From: Planctomycetaceae bacterium
Lineage (GTDB): Bacteria; Planctomycetota; Planctomycetia; Pirellulales; UBA1268
DNA length: 7,845 nt
NCBI GenBank assembly: GCA_947453875.1
Contig: CANGIH010000095.1
Location: forward strand, 1-7,845
Reading direction: 5' to 3'
A model generated the notes under the pieces. It was given only the letters and a program-made list of their open reading frames with translations. It did not search any database and was not told the origin of the DNA. A program made the translations under genes and the position numbers. Below are positions 1 through 6,844 of this stretch, in pieces (the first letter of the stretch is position 1; each line of letters opens with the position of its first letter).

Positions 1-1
1 G

Positions 2-760
2 GAACGCTGCCGACGTTTCGATTCGGCCCCCCAGGCTCCATCGCCGGTGGCGGCACGGGCTCATGTCGAGGCCCGGTCGGTCGATCTTGCACAGGTGCGC
101 CCGGAACTTGGCCATGCCACCAACGCCGTCTGCATCGTCGGCCGCCGCTGGCGGAGCCGTGGGCTGTATCTCGATCGCCGCGCGTTTCTCGTGTCGTACG
201 ATCCCGACACCGATTCCTCGGGCGACGTGCTCGTGCGGACGCTCGCCGCGGTGGGCCCGGTCGCCTCGGGGATCAATCTCGCCTACTACTTCTCGGCGGT
301 CGATCGGCTGCGCTTCGGCTGCAACACGAAACTCCCCCACAACATCACCGGGCTCGTCGGGGTCATGGATGGCCATGCCAGCGATCTGCGGACGGGATTG
401 CCCTGGCAGACGGTCGAGATCCACGAGCCGATGCGGCTCCTGCTGGTGATCGACGCCGCTGCGGAGAAGATCCTTTCCGCGGTCGCGAAGCTTCCGGCAG
501 TGAAGGATCTGTTCACCAATGGCTGGGTGCAGTTGGCGGCCTGGAATCCGCAGGGCGACCTGGAGGTCTTCGACGGCGAACGGTTCCTGCCGCATGTCCG
601 CGAGCAGTCCCGCCTCCCCGTGGTCGATCGCTCGATCGCCTGGTTCGCCGGCCGTGCCGGGCACCTCCCCCCCGCCCAGATCCTCGCCGCGCTCGCCCCG
701 CCACGCAAACGTCGCAAGGCCTCCGATGGGCGTCGCTTGACGACGGCTTCCGACGCCTGA
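2..760 (+). CDS. dabA: DabA-type inorganic carbon transporter subunit (DUF2309), C-terminal part
   Basis: The frame is open from the first complete codon at base 2 to TGA at 758-760, giving 252 residues of a protein whose start lies upstream of the window. The GTG at 47 lies inside the gene. It matches the C-terminal third of the DUF2309/UPF0753 family as I recall it: ERCRRF at residues 1-6, then ELGHATNA (about 35-42), a GINL-YYFS-VD stretch (about 90-101), TKLPHN (about 109-114) and SDLRTGLPW (about 127-135) followed by VEIHEP. DabA is a large cytoplasmic protein with a beta-carbonic-anhydrase-like zinc site. It pairs with the membrane protein DabB to take up inorganic carbon using the ion gradient. 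The zinc ligands precede this part, so activity cannot be judged here. DabB is usually adjacent and would be expected upstream. The last 30 residues form a basic tail. Family assignment is firm; the transport role is inferred. Confidence 0.9.
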   Translation, partial: ERCRRFDSAPQAPSPVAARAHVEARSVDLAQVRPELGHATNAVCIVGRRWRSRGLYLDRRAFLVSYDPDTDSSGDVLVRTLAAVGPVASGINLAYYFSAVDRLRFGCNTKLPHNITGLVGVMDGHASDLRTGLPWQTVEIHEPMRLLLVIDAAAEKILSAVAKLPAVKDLFTNGWVQLAAWNPQGDLEVFDGERFLPHVREQSRLPVVDRSIAWFAGRAGHLPPAQILAALAPPRKRRKASDGRRLTTASDA

Positions 761-763
761 ATT

Positions 764-852
764 CCTCCCGTCCGGGATCGGGGGAGGGCCCTGTCGGGGG
801 GTGCGGGCAGCCCCCGGGTGCAGGCCGCGGCCGCGCGGTATGCTCCGCGGCC
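764..852. other. Three GC-rich inverted repeats between dabA and the PQQ-propeller gene
   Basis: The 127-base gap holds three possible stem-loops. CCTCCC (764-769) pairs with GGGAGG (782-787). GGGGG (797-801) pairs with CCCCC (811-815). GGCCGCGG (823-830) pairs perfectly with CCGCGGCC (845-852) across a 14-base loop. None is followed by a T run, so none is a classic intrinsic terminator. The first lies four bases after the dabA stop and could still help end or stabilise that transcript. The loop of the third contains TATGCT (839-844), a weak -10-like hexamer without a convincing -35. In DNA this GC-rich some such repeats are expected by chance. Confidence 0.35.
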
Positions 853-875
853 GTTCCCTCGAGCCGGTCCTTTTC

Positions 876-880
876 AGGAG
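876..880 (+). promoter_or_regulatory. Ribosome binding site that decides the start of the PQQ-propeller gene
   Basis: AGGAG sits seven bases before GTG at 888. The upstream in-frame candidates, GTG at 801 and ATG at 840, have no comparable site, and a good signal peptide begins directly at the 888 GTG. The ATG at 883 is out of frame. Confidence 0.7.
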
Positions 881-887
881 TCATGCC

Positions 888-2156
888 GTGGTCACCCTGC
901 TTTCGTTGCTCCGTCGCTGTGCGGCAAGCCTTGCCTGCTGGTTGCTCGCCGTCACCTGTGCGGCGGAGCAGCCTGGTCAGGATGACTGGCCCTGCTGGCG
1001 TGGTCCCACGCACGACGGGCAGGCACGGGTCGGCCAGGATGTGCCTCTCCAATGGGGCGATGCCGCCAACGTGGTGTGGTCGGTCGATGTCCCCGGCCGT
1101 GGCAACGGATCACCGACGGTCGTGGGGAGCAGAGTCTATCTCGCCACCTGCGACGAGGCCTCGGGAAGCCAGTCGGTGCTCGCGTTCGAGCGCGCCACCG
1201 GAAAGCCGGTCTGGTCTCGGGAGGTGCATGCGCGCGGCGCCATGCGCAAGAACGAAAAATCGACCGGCGCCTCGACCACTGTCTCGGTGGCCGGGGAGCG
1301 CCTGTTCATCACCTTCCCCAATTCCGACGCGGTGTTCGCCACGGCCCTCGGCCTCGATGGCGAGATTCTCTGGCAGACTCGCGTCTGTGATTATGCCATC
1401 CATCAGGGCTTCGGCGCCTCGCCGCTGGTCCACGACGGCCGTCTGTTCGTCGTCGCCGATCACAAGAACAAGGGCCGCGTGGCGGCGCTCGATCCCGCCA
1501 GCGGAAAGGTGCTGTGGGAGAAGGAGCGGCCACCTTCACCGAACTACTCCTCGCCGATCGTCTGGAAGCTCTTCGGCAGGGAGCAACTGATCCTCACCGG
1601 CTGCGACAAGGTGGCTGCCCTCGATCCGGCCACCGGTGACACGCTCTGGGAGAAGGAAGGGGCGACGACCGAGTGCGTCACGACCACCGTCACGGATGGC
1701 CAGCGCGTCTATTCGTCCGGCGGCTATCCCCGCAACCATATCGCCGCCTACCGGGCCGATGGCACCGGCACCGTCGACTGGGAGAATGGCGAGCGTGTCT
1801 ACGTGCCCTCGCTCCTCTATTCGAAGGGCCATCTCTACGCGATCCTCGACGCCGGAATCGCCGCCTGCTTCGATGCCGCCACAGGCGAGGAAAAATGGAA
1901 GCAGCGGCTCGGGGGGAATTTCAGCGCCTCGCCGGTCATGCTCGGCGACCTGGTGATGGCCACCGACGAGGCCGGACAGACGCACCTCTTCCGTGCGACG
2001 CCGGAGAAGTTCGAGGCCGTCGCGGTCAATCGGCTGGGCGACGAGGCATTCGCCTCGCCGGCGGTCTGCGGGGGCCGAATCTACTTCCGCGTCGCGGTTG
2101 CAAACGGCGAGCGCCGTCAGGAAAAGCTCGTGTGCATCGGCGCAAGGGGCAACTGA
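888..2156 (+). CDS. Secreted PQQ-binding-like (BamB-like) beta-propeller protein
   Basis: A 422-residue protein starting at GTG 888, chosen for its ribosome binding site and because the signal peptide begins there: two arginines at 9-10, a hydrophobic core at about 11-23 and likely cleavage near residue 26 (TCAAEQ). The cysteine there does not sit in a good lipobox. The mature protein opens with DDWPCWRGPTHDG (32-44), a signature of large planctomycete and verrucomicrobial propeller families. Blade-closing 'AxDxxTGxxxW' motifs recur near residues 99-109, 153-162, 200-210, 244-254, 287-298 and 327-337, consistent with a seven- or eight-bladed PQQ-like propeller. The protein should act in the periplasm. 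Members have been annotated as outer-membrane-assembly or dehydrogenase-like, but most have no known function. No enzymatic partner or cytochrome gene is adjacent, so I assign no reaction. The gene is convergent with the small gene at 2171-2434, leaving 14 bases between the stops. Confidence 0.9.
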   Translation: MVTLLSLLRRCAASLACWLLAVTCAAEQPGQDDWPCWRGPTHDGQARVGQDVPLQWGDAANVVWSVDVPGRGNGSPTVVGSRVYLATCDEASGSQSVLAFERATGKPVWSREVHARGAMRKNEKSTGASTTVSVAGERLFITFPNSDAVFATALGLDGEILWQTRVCDYAIHQGFGASPLVHDGRLFVVADHKNKGRVAALDPASGKVLWEKERPPSPNYSSPIVWKLFGREQLILTGCDKVAALDPATGDTLWEKEGATTECVTTTVTDGQRVYSSGGYPRNHIAAYRADGTGTVDWENGERVYVPSLLYSKGHLYAILDAGIAACFDAATGEEKWKQRLGGNFSASPVMLGDLVMATDEAGQTHLFRATPEKFEAVAVNRLGDEAFASPAVCGGRIYFRVAVANGERRQEKLVCIGARGN

Positions 2157-2170
2157 CGCGAGGAGGAGGG

Positions 2171-2434
2171 TCAGCGGGTTCGGGTCGTCGTGGGGCGGCT
2201 CGCCCGGTCGGACCTGCGGCGGACGGTGTTCCCGTAAATGTGGAGCGGCCGGTTCGGGCGGTCTGTCACCGGCGTACTCTTGATCTGTTCCCGCGTCTCG
2301 CCGAAGGTGACGACGCGGGGATCGAAATCCTTGGCGGTGACCGGCCAAGCCTCGACAAACCCCGCCATGACGGCGGTGGCGAGGGCGAGGCGGACGACGA
2401 TCCGGGGGAGGGCGATGCAGGTCGGGCGAGCCAT
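2171..2434 (-). CDS. Small secreted basic protein of unknown function
   Basis: An 87-residue protein read from ATG at 2434 to TGA at 2173-2171. It has a convincing signal peptide: arginines at 3, 11 and 15, a hydrophobic stretch at about 16-27 and a likely cleavage after PVTA at 34. The mature part is about 53 residues, acidic-to-neutral first (KDFDP, FGETREQ), then strongly basic with RPNRPLHIYGNTVRRR (59-74) and an Arg/Thr-rich end. Codons end almost always in G or C, as in the flanking genes, which supports real coding. Short exported proteins with a similar '(R)PNRP..YGNTVRRR' core seem familiar to me from planctomycetes, but I cannot name a family. No strong ribosome binding site is visible; CCAAGG lies about 13 bases ahead of the ATG. 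A longer open frame continues upstream on this strand but opposes hypF and is most likely noise. Confidence 0.65.
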   Translation of the reverse strand: MARPTCIALPRIVVRLALATAVMAGFVEAWPVTAKDFDPRVVTFGETREQIKSTPVTDRPNRPLHIYGNTVRRRSDRASRPTTTRTR

Positions 2435-2497
2435 GGTGGGATGCAACCTTGGGGTGGGCTTGAAGCCGCCGACAACACTCCTCTCGCGGGCTTCCTG

Positions 2498-2527
2498 ATT
2501 CTGGGATCGGACAAACTTTTTTGGCAA
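2498..2527 (-). promoter_or_regulatory. Possible promoter of the small secreted protein gene
   Basis: On the minus strand TTGCCA (2527-2522) and CAGAAT (2503-2498) are separated by 18 bases, in a locally AT-richer stretch containing a run of six A. Transcription would start near 2490 and leave a leader of about 55 bases. The match is weak: 5 of 6 bases at -35 and 4 of 6 at -10. Confidence 0.3.
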
Positions 2528-2573
2528 CTGAAGGCATCTGTGCCGGCGCGGTGAATCAGTCAGATTCCCTACG

Positions 2574-2589
2574 GCCCGAACCGTCGGGC
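2574..2589. other. Short stem-loop ahead of hypF
   Basis: GCCCGA (2574-2579) and TCGGGC (2584-2589) form a perfect 6-bp stem with the four-base loop ACCG, about 80 bases before the hypF start. It lies in the 234-base divergent gap between the small secreted gene and hypF (2435-2668). I see no clear hypF promoter in that gap. The stem may be fortuitous in GC-rich DNA. Confidence 0.25.
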
Positions 2590-2668
2590 GGCCTGTGCCG
2601 GTTGCCTCCGGGGATGGAGGACGGTGGCGGAATCCCCCGCCGCAGCCAAGGCGAAGCCCGGAGGGCCC

Positions 2669-5125
2669 ATGGCAGTCGACGACCAGACGCAACCGGCCGA
2701 CGATAAGCTTCTCTGCCGCCGGATCCTCGTGACGGGGGTTGTGCAGGGGGTGGGTTTCCGCCCGTTTGTCTGGCGCCTGGCGACGAGCCTCGGGCTTGGC
2801 GGGTGGGTGGAGAACGACTCCTCGGGCGTGACGATCGAGGTGGAGGGGAACGCCGCTGGAGTGGCAGCCTTCGAGCGGGGCCTTGCCACCAGTCCGCCGC
2901 CACGGGCCCACATCGAACGGATCGATGCGCAGACTCGCGCCACCACCGAGGGGCCTCGGGCACCGGGCCAGCCGGTCAGATTCACGATCCTCGACAGTCA
3001 CAGGCAGGCCGGCGCCGTGACGTCGCTCCCGGCCGACATCGCCACCTGCGCCGCCTGCCTCGCCGAAGTCCGTGGTTCCACCAACCGCCGGCACCAGCAT
3101 CCGTTTGCCAACTGCACCGACTGCGGTCCCCGGTTCACGATTATCCGCACGCTCCCTTACGATCGGACGGCGACGACTCTCGCCCCTTTCCCGCTCTGTG
3201 CCGACTGCGCAGGCGAGTATGCCGATCCGGCTGACCGCCGGTTTCATGCGCAACCGGTCTCCTGCCCGGCGTGCGGTCCGATCGCGTGGTTTGCGGTCGC
3301 CCCGGCGAAGGCGTTGGAGCGCCCCGCCGCGGAATCAACAGACACCCCGACCGGCGCCGCGGCCATCGCCGCGGCCCGGGCACGCCTCCGCCAGGGGGAG
3401 GTGATCGCGATCAAGGGGATCGGTGGCTTTCATCTGTCCTGCGATGCGACCAACGCCAAGGCCGTCGGTCTCCTCCGTGCCAGGAAGCACCGTCCCTCCA
3501 AGCCGCTTGCGGTGATGGTCGCATCCGCGGCCGAATGCAGGCCATTTGCCGTCCTTGCCGATGCCGAACGGCGGTTGCTTGAAAGCCCCGAGCGACCGAT
3601 CGTCCTCGTTCGCAAACGAGGCACCGGCGCCCCGCTGGCCGAATCGATCGCGCCGGGGATCGGGCATGTCGGCGTCATGCTCCCCTCCTTCCCGCTTCAC
3701 TGGCTGCTATTGGATCCGGACGCGGGCCTGCCGATGCCGCCGCTGGTCATGACCTCCGGAAACCTCTCCGAGGCGCCGATCGAACATGCCAACGACTCGG
3801 CCGTCACTTCACTCGGGCCGCTGGTCGATGGTTTTCTGACCCACGATCGTGACATCCATGCCCCCTGCGACGACTCGGTCGTCCGTGTCGCCGCCGGGCA
3901 TCTGCTCCCTCTTCGCCGCTCGCGCGGCTACGCCCCCCTGCCGATCCGTCTGGCGGACGATGGCCCCGATCTCGTCGCGATCGGCGGTGAATTGAAATCG
4001 ACGATCTGTGTCGCCCGCGGCGACCATGCCTGGATGAGCCAGCATCTCGGCGACCCTGCCAATCCCGGGGCACTGGCCACCCTGGAGCGGACCGTCCGCC
4101 ACTTTCTCGGCCTCTTCTCGGTCCGCCCGATGGGAATCGTCGCCGACCTCCATCCCGGCTACCTCTCCACCGGTCTCGCCAGATCCCTCGCCTGCGAGCT
4201 CGGCGTGCCGCTTCTTCAGGTGCAGCACCACCGGGCCCATGCGGCCTCCCTGCTTGCCGACTTCTTCGCCACCCGGCAAACGCCCCCCACCGGCCCGCTC
4301 CTTGTCGCGGCCTTCGACGGCAGCGGATATCTTCCTGGCCCACGCGGCGACTCCATCGCCGGATCGGAGTTCTTCAGGTCCGCCGGCGTGGCCGAAGGCG
4401 CCGGTGCTGGGCTGACTTCGTGCGCGCGCCTCGCGTCATTTCTCCTTCCCGGCGGTGATGCCGCAGTCCTCCATCCGTGGCGGACCGCCCTGGCGCTGCT
4501 CCACGCCGCCGGCATTCCCTGGAAAGAGTCACTCGCACCGGTGCGGGCGGCCGGCAAGGCGACGCCGATTCTCCGTCGCCAACTCGAGCGGGCCATTCAT
4601 TCCCCACCCACCACGAGCATGGGCAGGCTGTTCGATGGTGTCGCGGCGATCCTCGACGTGCGGCAACGCAGCGGCCACGAGGGGGATGCCGCCATGGCGC
4701 TCGAGGAGCTCGCCGCCGATGCAGCGGCGAGCCCGCGGTCGTATGCCTTCACGGTCGAGTCGGGAGAGGAAGGCCCCTTCACGATCGAGTGGCGGGGGCT
4801 CGTGGCGTCGATCGTGGCCGACATCCAGGCCGAAGTGTCCCCACGCGACATCGCGGCCGGATTCCATCTGGCGGTGGCCCGGATGATCGCCGATGTGGCG
4901 GATGCCGTGGCTGCCGCGGATGGCCACGGCCAACCGCTCGTCGTGGGACTGACCGGTGGCGTGTTCCAAAACGCCCTTCTTGTCGAGCGGACGTTTTCCG
5001 TTCTCACGGCGGCCGGTCACGATCCCTTCTGCCATCGCCTCGTGCCGCCGAACGACGGCGGGATTGCGCTGGGGCAGATCATCCTCGCCCGGGAATCCTT
5101 GCGGACCAGCGGATCCCGCCTTTGA
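2669..5125 (+). CDS. hypF: [NiFe]-hydrogenase maturation carbamoyltransferase HypF
   Basis: HypF converts carbamoyl phosphate to a carbamoyl adenylate and passes the carbamoyl group to the C-terminal Cys of HypE, the first step in making the CN ligands of the [NiFe] centre. It acts in the cytoplasm. Numbered from ATG 2669 (818 residues), all four domains are present. The acylphosphatase domain (about 16-110) has VQGVGFRPF (25-33) and its conserved Arg31 and Asn49. Two zinc fingers follow as C127-x2-C130-x18-C149-x2-C152 and C177-x2-C180-x18-C199-x2-C202. The YrdC-like domain (about 230-425) has KGIGGFHLSCDA, SKPLAVM and MTSGNLSEAPI. The Kae1/carbamoyltransferase domain has HHRAH (520-524), FDGSGY (549-554), GGVFQN (763-768) and PPNDGG (793-798). 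The length is slightly above the usual 750-780. ATG 2669 has GGAGG at 2660-2664; an in-frame GTG at 2624 with GGAGG only three bases ahead would add 15 residues. No catalytic motif appears broken. Confidence 0.97.
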   Translation: MAVDDQTQPADDKLLCRRILVTGVVQGVGFRPFVWRLATSLGLGGWVENDSSGVTIEVEGNAAGVAAFERGLATSPPPRAHIERIDAQTRATTEGPRAPGQPVRFTILDSHRQAGAVTSLPADIATCAACLAEVRGSTNRRHQHPFANCTDCGPRFTIIRTLPYDRTATTLAPFPLCADCAGEYADPADRRFHAQPVSCPACGPIAWFAVAPAKALERPAAESTDTPTGAAAIAAARARLRQGEVIAIKGIGGFHLSCDATNAKAVGLLRARKHRPSKPLAVMVASAAECRPFAVLADAERRLLESPERPIVLVRKRGTGAPLAESIAPGIGHVGVMLPSFPLHWLLLDPDAGLPMPPLVMTSGNLSEAPIEHANDSAVTSLGPLVDGFLTHDRDIHAPCDDSVVRVAAGHLLPLRRSRGYAPLPIRLADDGPDLVAIGGELKSTICVARGDHAWMSQHLGDPANPGALATLERTVRHFLGLFSVRPMGIVADLHPGYLSTGLARSLACELGVPLLQVQHHRAHAASLLADFFATRQTPPTGPLLVAAFDGSGYLPGPRGDSIAGSEFFRSAGVAEGAGAGLTSCARLASFLLPGGDAAVLHPWRTALALLHAAGIPWKESLAPVRAAGKATPILRRQLERAIHSPPTTSMGRLFDGVAAILDVRQRSGHEGDAAMALEELAADAAASPRSYAFTVESGEEGPFTIEWRGLVASIVADIQAEVSPRDIAAGFHLAVARMIADVADAVAAADGHGQPLVVGLTGGVFQNALLVERTFSVLTAAGHDPFCHRLVPPNDGGIALGQIILARESLRTSGSRL

Positions 5126-5182
5126 AGGGGCACCAAGTCCGCGGCGCAAAGGAATCCAACGGAATGATTGAGCAGTCCTTGT

Positions 5183-5277
5183 GACAGCGGTAGCCTTGCT
5201 GTTGGAGCAGGAGTCGGTCGCATCGTCGCGGCGGGATGATGCCACGGGTGTCGCCGGGCAGGTGTCCTGTCTGACAC
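5183..5277. other. Stem-loops in the hypF to zinc-ribbon-protein gap
   Basis: The 213-base stretch after hypF (5126-5338) shows no gene of its own but has three potential hairpins in a row. GACAGC (5183-5188) pairs with GCTGTT (5198-5203), including one G-U pair. GCATCGTC (5220-5227) pairs with GATGATGC (5235-5242) over a seven-base loop, eight pairs with one G-U. GTGTC (5262-5266) pairs with GACAC (5273-5277) over six bases. None has a following T run. They could form the hypF transcript end or a structured leader of the next gene. The middle one is the most substantial. Confidence 0.35.
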
Positions 5278-5328
5278 GGTGGCAACTCGGCTCCGTTGCG
5301 TCAATCAAGCGAGCTGGCTGTTTGAAGC

Positions 5329-5333
5329 GGAGG
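5329..5333 (+). promoter_or_regulatory. Ribosome binding site favouring the GTG start at 5339
   Basis: GGAGG lies five bases before an in-frame GTG at 5339. The earlier in-frame GTG at 5279 has no comparable site. Confidence 0.55.
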
Positions 5334-5338
5334 TGGCC

Positions 5339-5755
5339 GTGGATCATGGATCGGCATCGGCTGGGGCCACTCCCCGGGATGGGGCACCGCGCTGCATCGT
5401 GGTCTCCGCGGCGATCCTCGATGGTGTGCCTCGGCTGTTCGCCCTCTCTGCCGAGCGTGCCCGACTGGCAATCGCCGACCTCGCCGCACTCGATCCCGCA
5501 TTTTCCGAACCGGCCGCCGACGGGCCCGCAGAAGAGGGGAATCGCGGCTGGAGGATCGTCGAGCAGGAGGTCGACGTGATTCCCCTCGCGGTCGAAGTGG
5601 TGATGACCGCCGACGGCACGGAACTCCGCTGGACCTGCCCGGCCTGCGGCAGAGCCTGGTGCGACGAATGGGCCGAGCAGGACGAACTCCCCGTGCTGCT
5701 GCTTTGCGACTGCGGCGGCACGGCGAACACCTGGTGCCTGGGGGAGGCCTGCTGA
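5339..5755 (+). CDS. Unrecognised protein with C-terminal Cys cluster (zinc-ribbon-like)
   Basis: A 138-residue protein from GTG 5339, chosen for its ribosome binding site; starting at GTG 5279 would add 20 residues of less typical sequence. I do not recognise the family. The first part (about 17-52) could fold as a small alpha/beta unit, with a strand RCIVVSAAI and an Ala-rich helix near 37-52. A low-complexity acidic linker (56-70) follows. The C-terminal half has a strand VIPLAVEVVMT (80-90), then WTCPACGRAWC (98-108) and LLCDCGG (121-127). C100-x2-C103 and C123-x-C125 make a plausible zinc site, with extra cysteines at 108, 133 and 138. There is no signal peptide or membrane segment, so it is likely cytoplasmic. 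It follows hypF by 213 bases on the same strand and ends 37 bases before the convergent NHL gene's stop. The position between hypF and hypBA hints at, but does not show, a role in metal-centre assembly. High third-position GC supports coding. Confidence 0.7.
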   Translation: MDHGSASAGATPRDGAPRCIVVSAAILDGVPRLFALSAERARLAIADLAALDPAFSEPAADGPAEEGNRGWRIVEQEVDVIPLAVEVVMTADGTELRWTCPACGRAWCDEWAEQDELPVLLLCDCGGTANTWCLGEAC

Positions 5756-5795
5756 CGGCGTTCGCCGCGTGACGCTTGCGGAAAACCCGCCGTCA
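5753..5795. terminator. Inverted repeat spanning two convergent stop codons, possible bidirectional terminator
   Basis: TGACGGCG (5753-5760) and CGCCGTCA (5788-5795) are perfect 8-bp inverted arms. The left arm begins with the TGA of the plus-strand gene, and the right arm holds the TGA of the minus-strand NHL gene. The 27-base loop contains a smaller CCGC/GCGG pairing (5765-5768 with 5778-5781). No T run follows on either strand, so intrinsic termination is uncertain. Confidence 0.4.
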
Positions 5796-6809
5796 TTCCA
5801 CGCGGATGAGCTTCATGATCCGCCCTGAGACATTCCAGTCCTGGATGTAGAGATTGCCGGCGGCGTCCCAGGCCGAACCGTGCGTGCCGTTGAAGATCCC
5901 CTCGATCCACTTGTCCTGCGGGACATTGTGGTTGGCACGCGTCTCGGGATCGGGGTTGTGGCCGAGCACCGCCATGATCGTGTTGCTCTTGTCGAGGATC
6001 ACGAGCCGCCCGTGGAGATCGGGCACGGCGACGAAATCCCCCTGCACGATCGCCGAGGTGGGCATCCCCAGGCCGGTCACGACCTCCTCGAGGAAATTGC
6101 CATCGAGGTCGTAGTGGACGAGCCGGCCCTTCGGCTGGTGGTTGCGGTCACAGACGAGGAGCCTTGGCGGATCGTAACGGGGGTCGAGCGTCATACCGTG
6201 GGCGGTGTTGAACTCCTTCATCCCGTTGCCCGCCACGCCGAAGTGCTTCAGATACTTGCCGGTGCGGTCGAACCTGAAGATATGGTTCGAAGCGTAGCCG
6301 TCGGCGAGGAAGATGTCGCCATTGGGCGCGACTGTGATCGCCGTCGGTGCCCACTTGTCGAGATTGAGCCCCGACTCGGCCGGGATGCCGAGCTTGAGCA
6401 CCACCTCCCCGGTGACCGGATGGACCTTGACCCCCTCTCCGGCGACATTTCTGGCGCCGTAGAGGAATTCGCCGTCTCCCTCGGGGTAGATCTTGAGGTC
6501 GTGGATGTTGGAATACGCGTCGCCGAGGAACCGGCGGATCACCTTCCCGTCGGGCGAAAATCCAAAAATCCCCAGGGACGAACTCGTCCAGATCGTGCCA
6601 TCCTTCCCGACCGCCACGCCGCCGTGTGTCGATCCGAGAACCGACTTTCCATCTTCGCCGAGCCCCCAGCCGGGGACCGTGTCGAACGTCATCCTGCCGC
6701 AGCCCATCCGCACCGGCTTGGCAGACTCCGCCCCGATGACCGCCAACGGGATGAGGGCGAAAACGAGCGGGAGGATCGCGGTGGACACGAGACGGCAGCG
6801 GGTCGGCAT
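5793..6809 (-). CDS. Secreted NHL-repeat beta-propeller, PAL-like (peptidyl-alpha-hydroxyglycine lyase family)
   Basis: A 338-residue protein from ATG 6809 to TGA at 5795-5793. A signal peptide covers about residues 1-27, with Arg at 4 and 6, a hydrophobic core at 11-25 and likely cleavage near IGA/ESA. The rest is a run of NHL-type blades such as GGVAVGKDGTIW (63-74), AITVAPNGDIFLADGY (157-172), HGMTLDP (204-210) and HGSAWDAAGNLYIQDW (310-325), consistent with a six-bladed propeller outside the cytoplasm. It resembles the PAL domain of peptide-amidating enzymes, which cleaves alpha-hydroxyglycine peptides to an amide and glyoxylate. His103, His204 and His310 fall where PAL has its three zinc ligands, Tyr172 (in DGYASN) where PAL has its catalytic Tyr, and Arg222 near the substrate Arg. 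A second PAL arginine and the calcium-binding Asp are not obvious. NHL proteins also serve as binding modules, so enzyme activity is inference. It starts 92 bases after hypB, probably from its own promoter. Confidence 0.85.
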   Translation of the reverse strand: MPTRCRLVSTAILPLVFALIPLAVIGAESAKPVRMGCGRMTFDTVPGWGLGEDGKSVLGSTHGGVAVGKDGTIWTSSSLGIFGFSPDGKVIRRFLGDAYSNIHDLKIYPEGDGEFLYGARNVAGEGVKVHPVTGEVVLKLGIPAESGLNLDKWAPTAITVAPNGDIFLADGYASNHIFRFDRTGKYLKHFGVAGNGMKEFNTAHGMTLDPRYDPPRLLVCDRNHQPKGRLVHYDLDGNFLEEVVTGLGMPTSAIVQGDFVAVPDLHGRLVILDKSNTIMAVLGHNPDPETRANHNVPQDKWIEGIFNGTHGSAWDAAGNLYIQDWNVSGRIMKLIRVE

Positions 6810-6844
6810 GAGGGATTCCCCGGGGGTGAGCAAAGACCGGAAAG

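Noticed and set aside
2153..2174. CTGAC/GTCAG inverted repeat between the convergent propeller and small-protein genes as a terminator.
   Set aside because: The stem is only five base pairs with a 12-base loop and no T run on either side, too weak to call.
1536..2537. A 333-codon minus-strand frame across the propeller gene's 3' half and the small secreted gene.
   Set aside because: It is antisense to clear PQQ-like blades, and in 2171-2434 a different frame has the signal peptide and better codon use.
2435..3253. Upstream extension of the small minus-strand gene to give a 360-residue protein.
   Set aside because: The extension lies opposite the hypF start and acylphosphatase domain and has low-complexity composition. 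A signal peptide at ATG 2434 argues for the short form.
5279..5338. Longer start (GTG 5279) for the Cys-rich protein.
   Set aside because: No ribosome binding site precedes it, whereas GTG 5339 has GGAGG at a good distance. It cannot be fully excluded.
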